A DNA stretch of 41,330 nucleotides from Amphimedon queenslandica (Eukaryota; Porifera; Demospongiae; Haplosclerida; Niphatidae), in assembly GCF_000090795.2 (NCBI RefSeq), contig NW_003546249.1:113946-155275 (forward strand), read 5' to 3'. The notes below the pieces were generated by a model, which worked only from the letters and a program-made list of their open reading frames with translations, had not been told where the DNA came from and ran no database searches. Position numbers and translations under genes: made by a program. Below are positions 30,199 through 40,528 of the stretch, piece by piece. The first letter of the stretch is position 1, and each line of letters begins with the position of its first letter.

Positions 30199-30781
30199 CC
30201 TTAGTAAAAGTCGTAAATTGTCTTGAAAAATATTAAATTATAAGTATCCTTATGTTATTGAAGGTGACGTTATTGTTTATTGTCATTACTTTTTAAAATT
30301 TCTTCTCTGGAGCTACTTCTTTACCTCTCTAAGCTTCACCAGGACTTAGTTTCAGTTGTACTACGGTGTATCGCAAGAACAGATTGTGTTGTTGGACTAC
30401 ACTATGTCTGGATGTTTCCTCTAAAATGAAATACTAACATGCTGGCTATCCCTTTAGATGTGTGATAAAGTTTAAAGTTGCCTTATAAGATACAGAAACA
30501 CTTTAACTTTACAATACTTACACACTGCTTTAAAGATTTTTACAGGAGCATTAGGACTTTCAGCATTCAGTAGGTGTAAAACAATCAAAAGCAGATTTTG
30601 CCTCATGAATAGAGAATAACACCTAGACTATTTAGTTATTCGTATTATATCTTTCATCTGGTGATGTAAGGTATGACTAGCTGCAATTACATTTACGGTC
30701 CATGGTTTAAACCATGTAAGAATTACAATGGTACAATCATGTAATTGTAAATGTAATTAAGTCAAAAATTTTAAGTTGCAG
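30199..30781. other. Non-coding; contains a 16-bp palindrome within a larger hairpin
   Basis: CATGGTTTAAACCATG (about 30702-30717) is a perfect palindrome. It is flanked by ATTACATTTAC (30686) and its inverted partner GTAAATGTAAT (30748), so the whole 70-bp region can fold back. No ORF is present. Confidence 0.6.
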
Positions 30782-31038
30782 TTGACCCAGATTATTTAGG
30801 ATATTGTCAAAGAAGAATTGATGAATACTATGATGAAGAGAAACAATTCCCTGGCAGCAAGAATATAAAGAAATGCAGCAGAGTCTCCTCTAAACTGATA
30901 CAGGTTTCATCATTGTGTAAATTATTTGCAATTTTTATATTCTTTTAGGTGGAGTTTGTAGGCAATGAGGGTCTTGAGGGTCTGAATATGACAGAGTTAA
31001 TCTCTTTACTACAATGTGCAGTTGTGCCCACATACTAA
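30782..31038 (+). CDS. Possible two-exon coding fragment, unknown function
   Basis: An acceptor-like TTGCAG at 30776-30781 is followed by an open frame DPDYLGYCQRRIDEYYDEEK, ending at CAG|GTTTCA. A 45-nt intron (30904-30948, TTTTAG acceptor) fits the size of the other introns in this window. The second exon, VEFVGNEGLEGLNMTELISL, ends at TAC TAA (31036-31038). The frame is maintained across the intron, giving about 69 residues. Acidic, no recognised family. Could be the last exons of a host or transposon gene whose 5' part is not visible. Confidence 0.35.
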
Positions 31039-31988
31039 TGTTAATGAGAAGGGTTCAATACATTAATGAGAAGCAACTCTGTTGCTCTAAGAGTAGGTTA
31101 TACAGACATTCCAACAGACTATAAGCATTGAGTTCATTTTGTTATCGTTAATGTATACTTTAATAGGAGGGAGTATACTTTTTAAACTGGGGCAGCTGGC
31201 TGTGTTGCAGAGTGGTGCTGGCTTCCATGTGATTTCCATAGCAGTGTTCCATGTGAAGCTCAAGATCATCACCTATGTGCAGAGATTCAGAGGTTCATGC
31301 AGAAGTAGCTAGTTATATCATTAAGGGGTTGGTTGTATCTGTAGCTTCATTCTTGCTTTAACTGAATTTTGTTATATCTACTGTCACATATTTCAGTTTC
31401 TTTAAAGTTCTGTTGTGAGGTGTTGAAGTCATTACTTGATTTCATGATGATAATTGTCTAGATGCATTTCATGGATTTTTTAAAGTTGTTATAAGTGTGG
31501 GGTCAGGCAGCTTTCATACATTTAGTAACTTGAGGATAGAAGGTGACCTTTTTCTACAGATTACTAGTTTTATAGGTCGTTGTAGGAAATAATTAATGTT
31601 ATTGACCCTCTCTACTTTCTTGCCTCCTGCAGATAGTGGTTTCCAATAATGCATTTCTGATTGACATTAATATTTTGTGACTAAATTTTTGTCACTTATT
31701 TCTGAGTCTTATTATCATTCGTAAAATTAGATACAGCACATTTTGTGCTTTGAGATGTAATATGTGGACATAACTTCTTGCATATGATAATATATGTTCT
31801 GTGACTCAAATGAAATGATTACAACTTTTACAAAGGGATAATTTTGACTTCTTAGGTGGCTTGTTCTCCTTATCCTTAATGATTGGAGCAGGTGGTGTTA
31901 TTAATTTTGCATGCGCTATAAAGGCAGTCCTTCTCAATGTTGCGAATACTATACCCAAAATCGATTATAGTACGGTAAGCAAAACAGC
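31039..31988. other. No gene seen
   Basis: AT-rich sequence with no supported ORF. Short direct similarities to the 22.7-26.2-kb repeat array (for example AGATAGTGGTTTCCAATAATGCATTTCTGATT near 31632 against 24254) suggest a further diverged copy. Confidence 0.4.
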
Positions 31989-32113
31989 ATGGGATTTATC
32001 AGACCCTTGGCCACGGATTTGCGTGTTTTAACCTTCATACCCTTTGCTTCACCTCAGGCTGATATGAAGACTGAAACATCCTCAAACTTGGCTTCGGATT
32101 TGATAAATCCCAT
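31989..32113. repeat. Foldback element, ~125 bp
   Basis: ATGGGATTTATCAGA at 31989 pairs with the inverted TTGATAAATCCCAT ending at 32113. GGATTTG, GTTTTAACCTTCAT and their complements extend the pairing to about 50 bp per arm around a ~19-bp loop. No ORF, no visible duplication. Confidence 0.7.
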
Positions 32114-33905
32114 ATTGTCCATCTTAATGTACTATACCTAATGCATAGAGACCAAGAGTCTCACAAGTCAGTGTCTTCTTGCATTTTATGACTAGGGGTG
32201 GCTTCATTGAAATAGGCAGAGTAGTGTTTGTGCTAGTGGTACCCCACCCATTCATCAGTCAATGAACACACTGGTTACCTAGCTGAAAAGAATGACTGAA
32301 AGAAATTCATGGCTTGCGAGACTAAGGGGCCCACAAGCACTGCATCATGAGTTTTAATCATAAAATAAAAAGCTTGTTTGAAGATGGTAAAACTATAAAA
32401 CTTGGATTTTGCTAGCGGTATATCATTGCATACCCGTCTGATCTCATAATTAAGTCTCAATGAAAGCACAAACTTCAACAAGATTCTCATCTTCTGTTGC
32501 ACTAAGTTCCATTTCCAATGAACAATCTTTCCAATACTTTCTAATTACATATATAGTATTACTCCTACACCACAGGCATGCAGGTACTCAGCATGTACAA
32601 TAAAAAACGACACAATTACTTCACTCTTTTGATACATTGTAGTCACTGTGTTGCCGTATTGCCTCCTCCTCTACCTTTAAATTCCTCCTACCATGACTAC
32701 AAGAATATGTAATTTAGCAACTTTTTCAGACAGAGGCCTGTCTAAGTGCTTTGTAACGGATTGCAGTCCTCCAACGTACAGAGATTGTGTGGCAATGAGA
32801 GGAGAGAGATGGTGTAGCAGTGAGAGCAGGGAATTGATGTGAGGCAGTAACCACTGCAGCTGTTTTGGGAGTGCCAAATTTCACTATCAGGGTTCTGGAA
32901 AGGTGATAGAGTGACACTTAATTAAGAGACAAAAGGCCCTGTCAAGGTAAGCTAGCACAGGTGGCAAGAACCCTGTCAGCAAGCGAAATTTAAAGACTGG
33001 ATTTGTGTGTTTGGCAATTGGACCAATTAATTTGAGTGACTATGACATCCCTCAATGGGTGAAACAACCTTTTTCGAAGAAATCTCCACTTTTTGATTAA
33101 TCATTACTAACAAACATAATAGAGTTCTTTAAAAGTTATTGAAAGGGGTGGGCAAAGCAATGTGAAACAATTATGTTTTATCAACACACAAGATCTAAGA
33201 GTTCACACACCTGTCCTCAATAGTTAAATGAAGTTAACATGCAAGGTTAAACAAGGTTAACTTTGAGGTGGGTGCATGAGTGGGTCTAAACATGCATAGA
33301 AAGCATGCAGAATTGTGGCCACTCAGTTACATGTGCACCCAGCAAAATGAGCATCAATGATTACAGCAGAAGATATACCTCCCTTTTTTCATTACTGTTT
33401 TCCCACCCACTTGTCCTTATAGTGGGGATTGAGATACTGTTGTTACAAAAGGACAGAAAAGTGCAGTAGCAGTAACGTGACTCAAACACTACAATCTATT
33501 CCAAATGATTAGCAGCCAACTTAATTACTTAGGGAATTACAAAACAAAAAAAAGAATGTTTAGACTCACATTTGGCTCGTAAAATTCCATAAAATTGGCA
33601 GGAAAGGTGATCAACATAAAACAGCTGCTTTGCCTTGCTTTTCAATATAGAAATGTGGATAGTGTAACCAAATGTTGCTTAACTATGGTTTAGCCTCCAT
33701 GGCGGAGACAAGTCACAGTAACATTTCTACTCTTCTCTGCAGACTTCTGCCTGTCCATTCTTTCTACTATGTCGACTTTAACTTGACAAAACTCATCTTT
33801 TGCTTTGTCAAGTCTGTCGTAAAAAAGTGACTTTTAAATAGACTCTTTGTTGCTTATCATTGACCAGATACTTATTGCATGTCAGAATAAACATCCCATT
33901 ATGGG
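32114..33905. other. No gene seen
   Basis: Several ORFs of 60-75 codons occur on the minus strand without domains or coding-like pattern. Direct AGGTTAACATGCAAGGTTAA repetition near 33230-33265 is a small tandem repeat. Nothing else is supported. Confidence 0.4.
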
Positions 33906-34121
33906 TGTAGGCAATGCTACTAGTTTTTGTCAACAATATATGTATTCTACAATTAATAACAAAGATCAAAGAGGATATAATAGAGTGAGTGAGAGAAAAG
34001 TGAAAATTAAAAGGCATAATGAATTAAGCATCCTGTATCACTGAAAATGCGTGGTTTACATAAATTAATGATTAAATAACGGCATATATAATGTAAAGAT
34101 AATAATTAATAATTAATAGTA
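33906..34121 (-). repeat. 3' LTR of Gypsy 2, part interrupted by Tigger (larger piece)
   Basis: Matches 38434-38650 of the other LTR. It ends at the TA (34120-34121) where the Tigger element begins; the last ~30 bp of the LTR resume at 36846. Confidence 0.85.
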
Positions 34122-34283
34122 CAGTAGACCCTCGGTTATCCGGACCCCTTTGGTCTGGCACCCTTCTGGATAATTGAAAATCCAGATAATTGAAAAAGAA
34201 GCCACACCTCCTAACCCCACCTTTAGCCATGCCTACTACAACAAACAGCTGCTTTGCAAGTTTGCACCTTACAATTTTGGGAA

Positions 34284-34755
34284 TGGCTGGTAGCTCTTGT
34301 AATGATGCTATTTGTTGTACAGCTGTGTAATAAAAGGACATCATGTTTATAAAACTATTTGGAATCCTATTATAGGGGAATGTAATGATGTTCATATTGA
34401 ACCAAGCAACCGTTATGATCCATTTGCTGTCTGTATTAAGAAAGATGGACAAGTCATAGGGCATGTACCAAAAAGTATAAGAATGACTTTTTACAACTTT
34501 CTGGCAGCAAGAGGAATAATAACCTGTGAAGTAACTGGTCACACTAGACATGAGGATGGATTGGTGCATGGTGCCATGTCTTTACAAATTTACAGGACAA
34601 AGGAGTATCGTTTTACTGGCAAGAAACACAATTTCAAAGAATTGATATATACATACATTACTGTACATATATTGTGTTGCACTATAAATATGCATGCATG
34701 TTTTTATCTATACACATGTTTATACATGCTACTGTCGTGGTCTTTTAAAATATGA
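34284..34755 (+). CDS. HIRAN-domain-like protein carried by the Tigger element
   Basis: An open frame of up to 147 codons from about 34312. The recognisable part is GHHVYKTIWNPIIGE, EPSNRYDPFAVCIKKDGQVI, GHVPKSIRMTFYNFLAARG and ITCEVTGHTRHEDGL, the pattern of HIRAN domains (E/P..N.xDP.AV....G..IGH.P), a fold that in HLTF/RAD5 proteins binds single-stranded DNA ends. An upstream ATG at 34284 (MAGSSCNDAIC) becomes in phase with one base of indel near 34325, so the native start may be there. The C-terminal 40 residues after the domain are hydrophobic and probably not coding. It converges on the transposase gene. It may be a passenger gene or a nested fragment; similar short HIRAN ORFs are common in cnidarian and sponge genomes (general knowledge). 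Confidence 0.65.
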
Positions 34756-35535
34756 TGTTATGTGAGTTTGTTTAAAGCTGTTCATTCTCTTTTCAGCTGC
34801 TAAAGTGTGTAGCTGCTCGAGGATCGCTGTGTTAAATAAGGTTTTTTCTTCTTGATGCTCCAGCCAAACTAAGCATTGCTCAAACATGTAAGCAGCTTCA
34901 CTATGGCTAATGACATTCACAGCCTTATTAGCTGACTCATGACTGTCACAGTCATCATCTTTACTGTCAGACTCAGATACAAGCTCACAAATTTCAGAAT
35001 CAGTCAACTTTTGATCCCATTGATCATCCATGTCACATGTCAGCCATTTGTAGACTTTCTCGTCATTTACTTCAAATCCGATCTGCTGAAATACTTCCTT
35101 GAATTGAGATAAGTGTTCCTCATTGCTTTGACTGGACTGCAGCTTGACATCTTCTGTAATTCGAGGTCTAAACCTAATTCCATGTATACTATATGCATGA
35201 TTATATTTGCTGCAGTTGAAAGTGCTCCTGGTTGCTTTAGTATCATCCTTTAAAGTGATAAAAAAGTCATTAGTGTTAGCTTTTTCAAAAAGAGGGAGTA
35301 AAGCACTAGCAATTTCTGAATCATTGCCAGAGTATACATTTGCCATGGCCACCACTTGTGTCTTCAATAGCTCAGAAGATGGAAGAATCTTATGCCATGA
35401 CTTCCTGAAAGTGTTTCGAGGAATTTCTTCCCATGATTCGGCAACAAGATGAGACACTTGTAGCATGTGCATGCTTTTAACAAAATTTACAATATTCACT
35501 CCCATATCGTCTTCTATTAGAAGCTTTCGAAGTAG
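34729..35535 (-). pseudogene. Tigger transposase, C-terminal domain
   Basis: 258 codons open from 35505 (MGVNIVNFVKSMHMLQVSHL), and the frame extends upstream through KLLRKLLIEDD to a TAG just after the catalytic region. It contains an acidic stretch and ends ...NSFKQTHITSYFKRPRQ, like the tails of jerky/Tigger proteins. Function of this tail is poorly known. It lacks internal stops, and the break from the core is a single nonsense codon. Confidence 0.75.
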
Positions 35536-36643
35536 CTTCTATCTGTATCTTAACTTCAGAGCTTGTATTACTCCTTGATCCATGGGTTGGATCAGTGACG
35601 TCACATTTGCAGGTAAAAACTTTGTAGTAATCATTTTATCTTTGCTTACCAATAATTCGGGATCTGGGTGGGCTGAACAATTATCTAGTGTAAGAACAGC
35701 TCTTGGTTCAAGGCCCAGCTTTATTAACTCTCGTTGAACAAAAGGAACGAAGATATTGTGGAACCAATGAAGAAAAAGAGATGTATTCATCCATGCGTTT
35801 TACTGACCTTTGTAGATTACGGGAAGTGAAGCTAAATCAATAGATTTAAAACATCATGGCCTTTTTGCTTTACCAATAAGTAGATGCTGAACTTTGATGG
35901 AACCTGAAGCATTTGGCACAAATTAAGTGTGACTCTATCTTTCAACTCCTTTCTACTATCAGCACTCTTTTCAAATGTTGCTACCAATGTTTTGTCTGGT
36001 AGGAGTCTGAGTTGCAAACCAGTCTCATCACAGTTAAATATCTGATCAAGGCATAGATAATTTTGATTGACAAACTGAGAGAAGGTGGAAACCAAAAGAT
36101 TGAGCTGCTGGTCGATCTGCAGAAAATTTTTCACCCTCCAGTGATAGACTTCTGATACCATACCGTTTACAAAAACGCCACTTCCAGCCTTCACTTGCTA
36201 CAAAAGGCCATTTACAATTCAACTTACAATGAAGCTGCTTGGCTTTTTCACAAAGTATCCCTCCACTAATGGGAACACCCTCTAGCCTTTTTTTGACACA
36301 GCCATATATAAACTGCTTTATCAAGGTCAGCATTGGCACCCAATTTCATAGATTTCACTACTTCCTTTATGCCTTGTTCCTCTTTCTCCTTACTAAATTG
36401 AAGCATTAAATTGCGATTCTTTTTTATGTCACCAACAGTGCTGTGGCCAATTCCAAATTTTTCATTGATAACTGCGTATGAAACAGCTTTATTCAACATC
36501 TTGATAACATCAAGCTTCTCTTCCAAAGTAAGAACTACCCTTTTTCTCTTAGCCTTAGGCTTGTCCTTTCCAAATCCTAACATAGCTAAAAGCCTGCAAC
36601 AGCTGGAGATTGGAGAGTTCGAGTTACACACACCGTGCACCAC
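35536..36643 (-). pseudogene. Tigger transposase, CENP-B-type DNA-binding and DDE core
   Basis: Order on the minus strand: helix-turn-helix KRVVLTLEEKLDVIKMLNKA (36266-36643); after a frameshift near 36300, the second CENPB/Tc5 helix-turn-helix region (GGILCEKAKQLHCKL...WKWRFCKRYGI); then QIFNCDETGLQLRLLPDKTL with the first Asp; a frameshifted middle (about 35790-35930); and [13 protein letters not shown] with the second Asp and [15 protein letters not shown] with the third. This is the DDD triad of the Tigger family. It binds the TIRs and cuts at TA. At least three frameshifts and a stop inactivate it. Confidence 0.85.
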
Positions 36644-36845
36644 AGGGAATTATAACACAAACGCACATAATGTTATAATTGAACAAATTTTAATGTTACC
36701 ACGTGGGTATCATTAACCACGCCCACATGTTGCTATTTTAATTAAACAAAATTATAATTTTTTCATGTGGTAACTTCCTGTTGCTATTTGAATCCGGATA
36801 ATTGAGGTCCGGGTAACTGAAGTCTAGATAACCGAGGGTATACTG

Positions 36846-36875
36846 TAAATACATACACTGTATCCTGAATCACCA
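36846..36875 (-). repeat. 3' LTR of Gypsy 2, remaining piece
   Basis: TAAATACATACACTGTATCC (36846) continues the LTR after the Tigger insertion and equals 38653 onward in the sister LTR. It ends near 36875, where the polypurine tract begins. Confidence 0.8.
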
Positions 36876-36915
36876 TAGTACTCTCCCACCAGTGACAACA
36901 TTAAACAAACATTAT

Positions 36916-37800
36916 TCATTGAGACCTGAGAGAAATTGAATGTGTTATCCTGATCATGTATGATGACTTGAAGTAGGTGTGTCTTGACACAAAGTATGGG
37001 GAAGAGAAAGAGGGAGTTTCAGAGGCAGGATTGTGTGCTTCTGTATGATCTAGATGAGCAGGTTTCAGATGATCAATTCTGACTGTATCAATGTGTCCAT
37101 TCAAATGAAGGACATGATATTCCTGTGTACGAAAAACTACTCTAAATGGCCAATCTCAAGGTGTTTAGAGTGGATTCTTAGCCAAGTCCCAACAAAAATA
37201 CATAACTACAAATAGTTAGAGACCAAGAGACAAATTTGTATACGAGTAAGAATATGTGCACAACAATGTGGTACTGGTTGTACCTTGTTCATGCAATGTT
37301 TGAGTCTGGAAATATGCATTTCATCGGGAGAGTCTGAAACCGTTGACAATGAGAAGAACCCTCCTGGTAGATAGAGTTTTGTTTCATAGACTAGCTCTGT
37401 AGTAGTTCACTGTAGTGATGGAGGTACGAATATGCAATAATATCAAGGGAAGCGAGTCTTTCCATGGCTCTGTATTGCAGCGCTTTGAGTGCAGCTTTTA
37501 ATTGCTGATGGAAACTTTTGACAATTCTGTTGGACTGCGGCTGATAAGTTGTAGTACGTGAAAGCTAGTACCTAATAAATGCATATGTTACTTTCATAAA
37601 AGTGATTCAAGTTGGGCCACCGTGCCATTAGTGATGAAGGAAGGACATCCAAATCGAGAGATCCACACTGCGAGGTCTCCTAGGAGTGCAGCGGGTTGAA
37701 TCTCTAGACGTAGACTAGGGATTTTCGCTCGCAATGGTTCCATCTCAATAGATTGTGTGTGATCCATGACTGATACTGGAGGTGTAGTAATCTCCGACAT
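36916..37800 (-). pseudogene. Gypsy 2 gag end joined to integrase end
   Basis: The 37800-37594 frame begins as gag (MSEITTPPVSVMDHTQSIEM, EPLRAKIPSLRLE) and continues without a stop into VWISRFGCPSFITNGT, which is the middle of integrase. Protease, reverse transcriptase and RNase H are therefore deleted at about 37675-37690. Further on, TTYQPQSNRIVKSFHQQLKA (about 37565-37505, the Glu of integrase replaced by Lys in IVKSFH) and VNGHIDTVRIDHLKPAHLDH (about 37110-37045) form the integrase C-terminus. Several frameshifts occur. Confidence 0.75.
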
Positions 37801-38330
37801 TCAGTTGGCTTAAGTGGCCAAAATATCTAAGTCAACTGTGGTACTACAGGAAAGTACCAGTCTGATGTTAGCAGGGAGATCCTGTAAAAAAAGGTTTGTA
37901 AGGAACATTTGGCCAGTAGAGGAAGTATTATCACCAGTAACAAGCGTAGACGTCATAGTAATTGTGAAGGTTTTCGATCACCCAGTTCATTAATACTTAA
38001 CAGTTGTTGCAAGCGCTGTTGTTCAGATGGTGCAATTCTCTCAATCAACTTAGCTTTCAATGTATCATACGGGTTGCTACTAGGGGGATCAATAATGAGA
38101 TCTCTAATCTCTGTGGCGTATTTCTGTGACAATGAAGAAACAACATGGTCATAACGACTCTTCTGTAACGTTATGCGTCTAGTGGCAAATTGTGCTTCAA
38201 CCTGGGCGAACCACATCTGAGGGTCGTTTGGCCAGAAGGGTGGCACTTTAACTGTCACTGTGGATATGGATGCTGTCAATGCCGTTGGCAGCGTAGCTGG
38301 AGTAGATGATGAAGTAGACACAGCCGCCAT
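37801..38330 (-). pseudogene. Gypsy 2 gag (N-terminal two thirds)
   Basis: 125 codons from ATG 38330. [38 protein letters not shown] and [20 protein letters not shown] identify the retrotransposon gag capsid domain of the kind common in animal Gypsy families. After a shift near 37953 it continues TGQMFLTNLFLQDLPANIR in another frame. Capsid assembly is the family role. The gag start is about 100 bp from the primer-binding site. Confidence 0.85.
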
Positions 38331-38416
38331 AGTTGATGAATGGTGGAAGGCTGTGTCCCTCTGAGTCAGCCATGACTACTGTTAAAACACTCGTCAAGAT
38401 AAAGTAATCGGGAGAG

Positions 38417-38433
38417 AACGTTCGGGTCACCAA
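38417..38433 (-). promoter_or_regulatory. Primer-binding site of Gypsy 2
   Basis: TTGGTGACCCGAACG on the minus strand immediately follows the end (CCTACA) of the 5' LTR. The TGG start and its position fit priming by a tRNA 3' end. Confidence 0.75.
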
Positions 38434-38686
38434 TGTAGGAAACGCTACTAGCTTTTATCAACAATAGATGTATTTTCAAATTAATAACAAAGGTCAAAAA
38501 GGATAAAAATAGAGAGAACGAGAGAAAACAGAAAAAGTGAATTAGAAGGAATAATGTGTTCAGCGTATTGTATCATTGCGCATGCATTGTTTACAGAAAT
38601 TAGTGATTACATAACAGTGCACAGAATGTAAAGATAATAGTTAATAATAAATAGTAAATACATACACTGTATCCTGATTCATCACA
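38434..38686 (-). repeat. 5' LTR of Gypsy 2
   Basis: 253 bp, TG...CA on both strands, matching the split copy at 33906-34121/36846-36875 with moderate divergence, so the insertion is not recent. Confidence 0.85.
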
Positions 38687-38689
38687 GTT

Positions 38690-39155
38690 TGGTACTTAGT
38701 ACTTGTAATTTATTTTGATTTGCTACAAATGATGCTTGAGCAGAGCCATGATTTCCAATTAAATCAAGAGTCTCATTTCTCCAAGGGAGATAAAGAAAGA
38801 TTAGCTGATAATAATAGCTATTACCATGAGACTCTTGTGTTATTGTAGGTAGTCTCAAGCACGCTTGCTTTCTTCTTAGATATATATTTCCTAGACAATT
38901 CTTTAGTTGATATCTAGGCTGAGAATGGGAAATTGTTTGCTCATGATTTTTATCAGCAACGTTGTACCATACAGAAAAGAGTGCTAGACTCATTCTGTCA
39001 AATGGTTCTCCATCAGGACGAGATTGATATCTTTCTAATGGACCTGGATTGAAGACATCATCATCTCCGGTAATCATAGCTCTTAGCTCTCTATTTGACT
39101 TAAATAGTCTTTCTCTTTTCTCTGGTCTATTTGTATTTTGAATACATATGATCAA
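38690..39155 (-). pseudogene. Helitron 2, region after the Rep domain
   Basis: 157-codon frame reading LERYQSRPDGEPFDRMSLAL, FSVWYNVADKN, and YYYQLIFLYLPWRNETLDLI, the segment between Rep and helicase in Helitron proteins (compare PFRNENEL of Helitron 1). It ends exactly where the Gypsy 2 LTR begins (38686). The helicase that should follow is not found left of Gypsy 2. Confidence 0.7.
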
Positions 39156-39199
39156 CTAGAGCCCCTTGAATGTAAGCTAGTAGTACAAAATACTGCCTC

Positions 39200-39800
39200 T
39201 TAAGCACCGAGGATCCTGTGACTTATTAAAGTGTTTCCAATTTTCAAAAGTTTTTGTCTCTGGCTACAATTTACTGACAATTTGTCTAGCTTTCTTTCTA
39301 TCTGTTGTTTAATCTCATCCTTACACATATAATGGCATACGTATTTTGCTGCTCCATAGATATTTCCTACTACTTGAATGTCAATGTTAGCTTTCCATGC
39401 TTTTAGTAGGTCAGGATTGTATGGATTTATCATCTCAGCACCTACTTCACGTTTCAGTATGTAGAAACGAGCTTTGTTTCCAATATCAGCATTTCTTTTG
39501 AGATAAGTTGTGTCACTTGGCCTCTTTGGGTAATCAAAGCGGCAGCGATTGCGTCCATTCTCCATTTTTCTACACGTTTGTGTATGATTATGCTTTTGTA
39601 ATCGCAATACTAAATCTTTTAATTCATCATCTTCGTGATCTTTTGGTACGTGACAACTAACATATTTATCAATCAAACCCGAATCTTTCCTTCTACCTTC
39701 TACTCTTATTATCTGGTACATGTTCTACCCACCATAGACTATGTAAACGAGGTGAGCCTCTTTGTTGAAACTGTACTCTCCAAAAGTAGTCTTTAATTTC
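39200..39800 (-). pseudogene. Helitron 2 Rep nuclease, HUH and two-tyrosine motifs
   Basis: Around 39770-39720 the minus strand reads QQRGSPRLHSLWWVEH, the HUH region, but the first His is replaced by Arg. After a frameshift, 173 codons (39721-39200) include LIDKYVSCHVPKD, CRKMENGRNRCRFDYPKRPS and NIYGAAKYVCHYMCKDEIKQ, with two Tyr four residues apart as in Y2 Reps. The Rep would start rolling-circle transposition; loss of the HUH His and the frameshift make it inactive. Confidence 0.8.
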
Positions 39801-39802
39801 AC

Positions 39803-40528
39803 CTATAGGCTTATTAACACCTTTAATACATGATTCATGAAAGCTTCAAAGCAATGTGAGAAATGATGTGCTACTATCACTGAGTAGCTACTTAGCAACC
39901 TTTCATGTTCAGAAGTAGACAGCTCTTTTACTTCATCATCACTAAGATTCTTTCCATCACTTTTTGCAAGTACACACATTAAATCAAACCAATTCATATC
40001 ATCTGCACTTAAAGTGATAAAGAAAGTAGGTGGACCTAACGTTCTAAACATTGCAAACAAATCAAGCTTTGCTCTATTCCAGTAAGCTGAGGAACCACGT
40101 ATATTACGCATAAATGCATATCAATTTCCTAAAAGCTCCAAGTTTTCACTTAAATCTCCATTTAATAATTCACCAGCAGTGATACATCCTGTGCTACCCA
40201 ATGATGATGATGATCTAATTCACATTGCGATTGATACAGAATCACGTAATCTCATTTTTTAAAGTAAATTTGCGGATCATAGTAAATATGGAATATTACT
40301 ACACCAGCGATTATCAGCCTTAAGTAAGCGTGATTGAATACAATCAGTAAATGTTATTGATGGGTCTCTTGCTGTATGACGACCATTGATTCCACTCGGA
40401 AACAGACATGGAAATGCAATTTCTTTTGCACTATTATCTTCATATAAATTTATTGGCTGGGCACTTACTCAAGGAAGCTGATGCACTTGATTATTATATG
40501 ATCCATTTCTAATGAAGTCAATGGCCTC
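39803..40528 (-). pseudogene. Helitron 2 Rep domain, first half
   Basis: 102 codons (40111-39803): RNIRGSSAYWNRAKLDLFAM, LGPPTFFITLSADDMNWFDL, then a Ser/Glu-rich loop and HHFSHCFEAFMNHVLK. The FFITLSADD block is the conserved F-x-T-x-S part of the Helitron Rep. Between 40112 and 40528 broken frames show NLYEDNSAKEIAFPCLFPSG-like sequence. It differs clearly from Helitron 1 in the same region, so two families are present. Confidence 0.75.

Larger units (their letters stand above)
34122..36845 (-). mobile_element. Tigger/pogo DNA transposon, 2724 bp, with TA duplication
   Basis: Ends CAGTAGACCCTCGGTTATCC (34122) and, inverted, CAGTATACCCTCGGTTATCT (ending 36845) are classic Tigger termini. 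TA lies on both sides (34120-34121, 36846-36847), and excision restores the LTR sequence AGTAAATACATACACTG seen in the sister LTR. Inside are a minus-strand CENP-B-like transposase (34729-36643) and a plus-strand HIRAN-like ORF (about 34270-34755). Frameshifts inactivate the transposase. Confidence 0.92.
33906..38686 (-). mobile_element. Ty3/Gypsy LTR retrotransposon 2, deleted inside and split by Tigger
   Basis: LTR copies lie at 38434-38686 (intact) and at 33906-34121 plus 36846-36875 (interrupted). Both read TGTAGG-AAYGCTACTAG at the left and ATACACTGTATCCTGA at the right on +. Next to the intact 5' LTR on the minus strand is TTGGTGACCCGAACG, a typical Gypsy primer-binding site. GGTGGGAGAGTACTA next to the other LTR is the polypurine tract. 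Only gag and the integrase end remain between. I could not find a matching target duplication (ATGGG on one side, GTTTG on the other), so one flank may be rearranged. Confidence 0.85.

Noticed and set aside
32677..32917. Two overlapping minus-strand ORFs of 63-66 codons
   Set aside because: Overlap in different frames, low complexity, no domain.
34072..34569. 165-codon minus-strand gene
   Set aside because: Overlaps the Tigger end and is antisense to the better-supported HIRAN-like ORF; it crosses the element boundary.
33900..38691. 5-bp target duplication of Gypsy 2
   Set aside because: Flanks ATGGG and GTTTG do not match; no shift of the borders gives a repeat.
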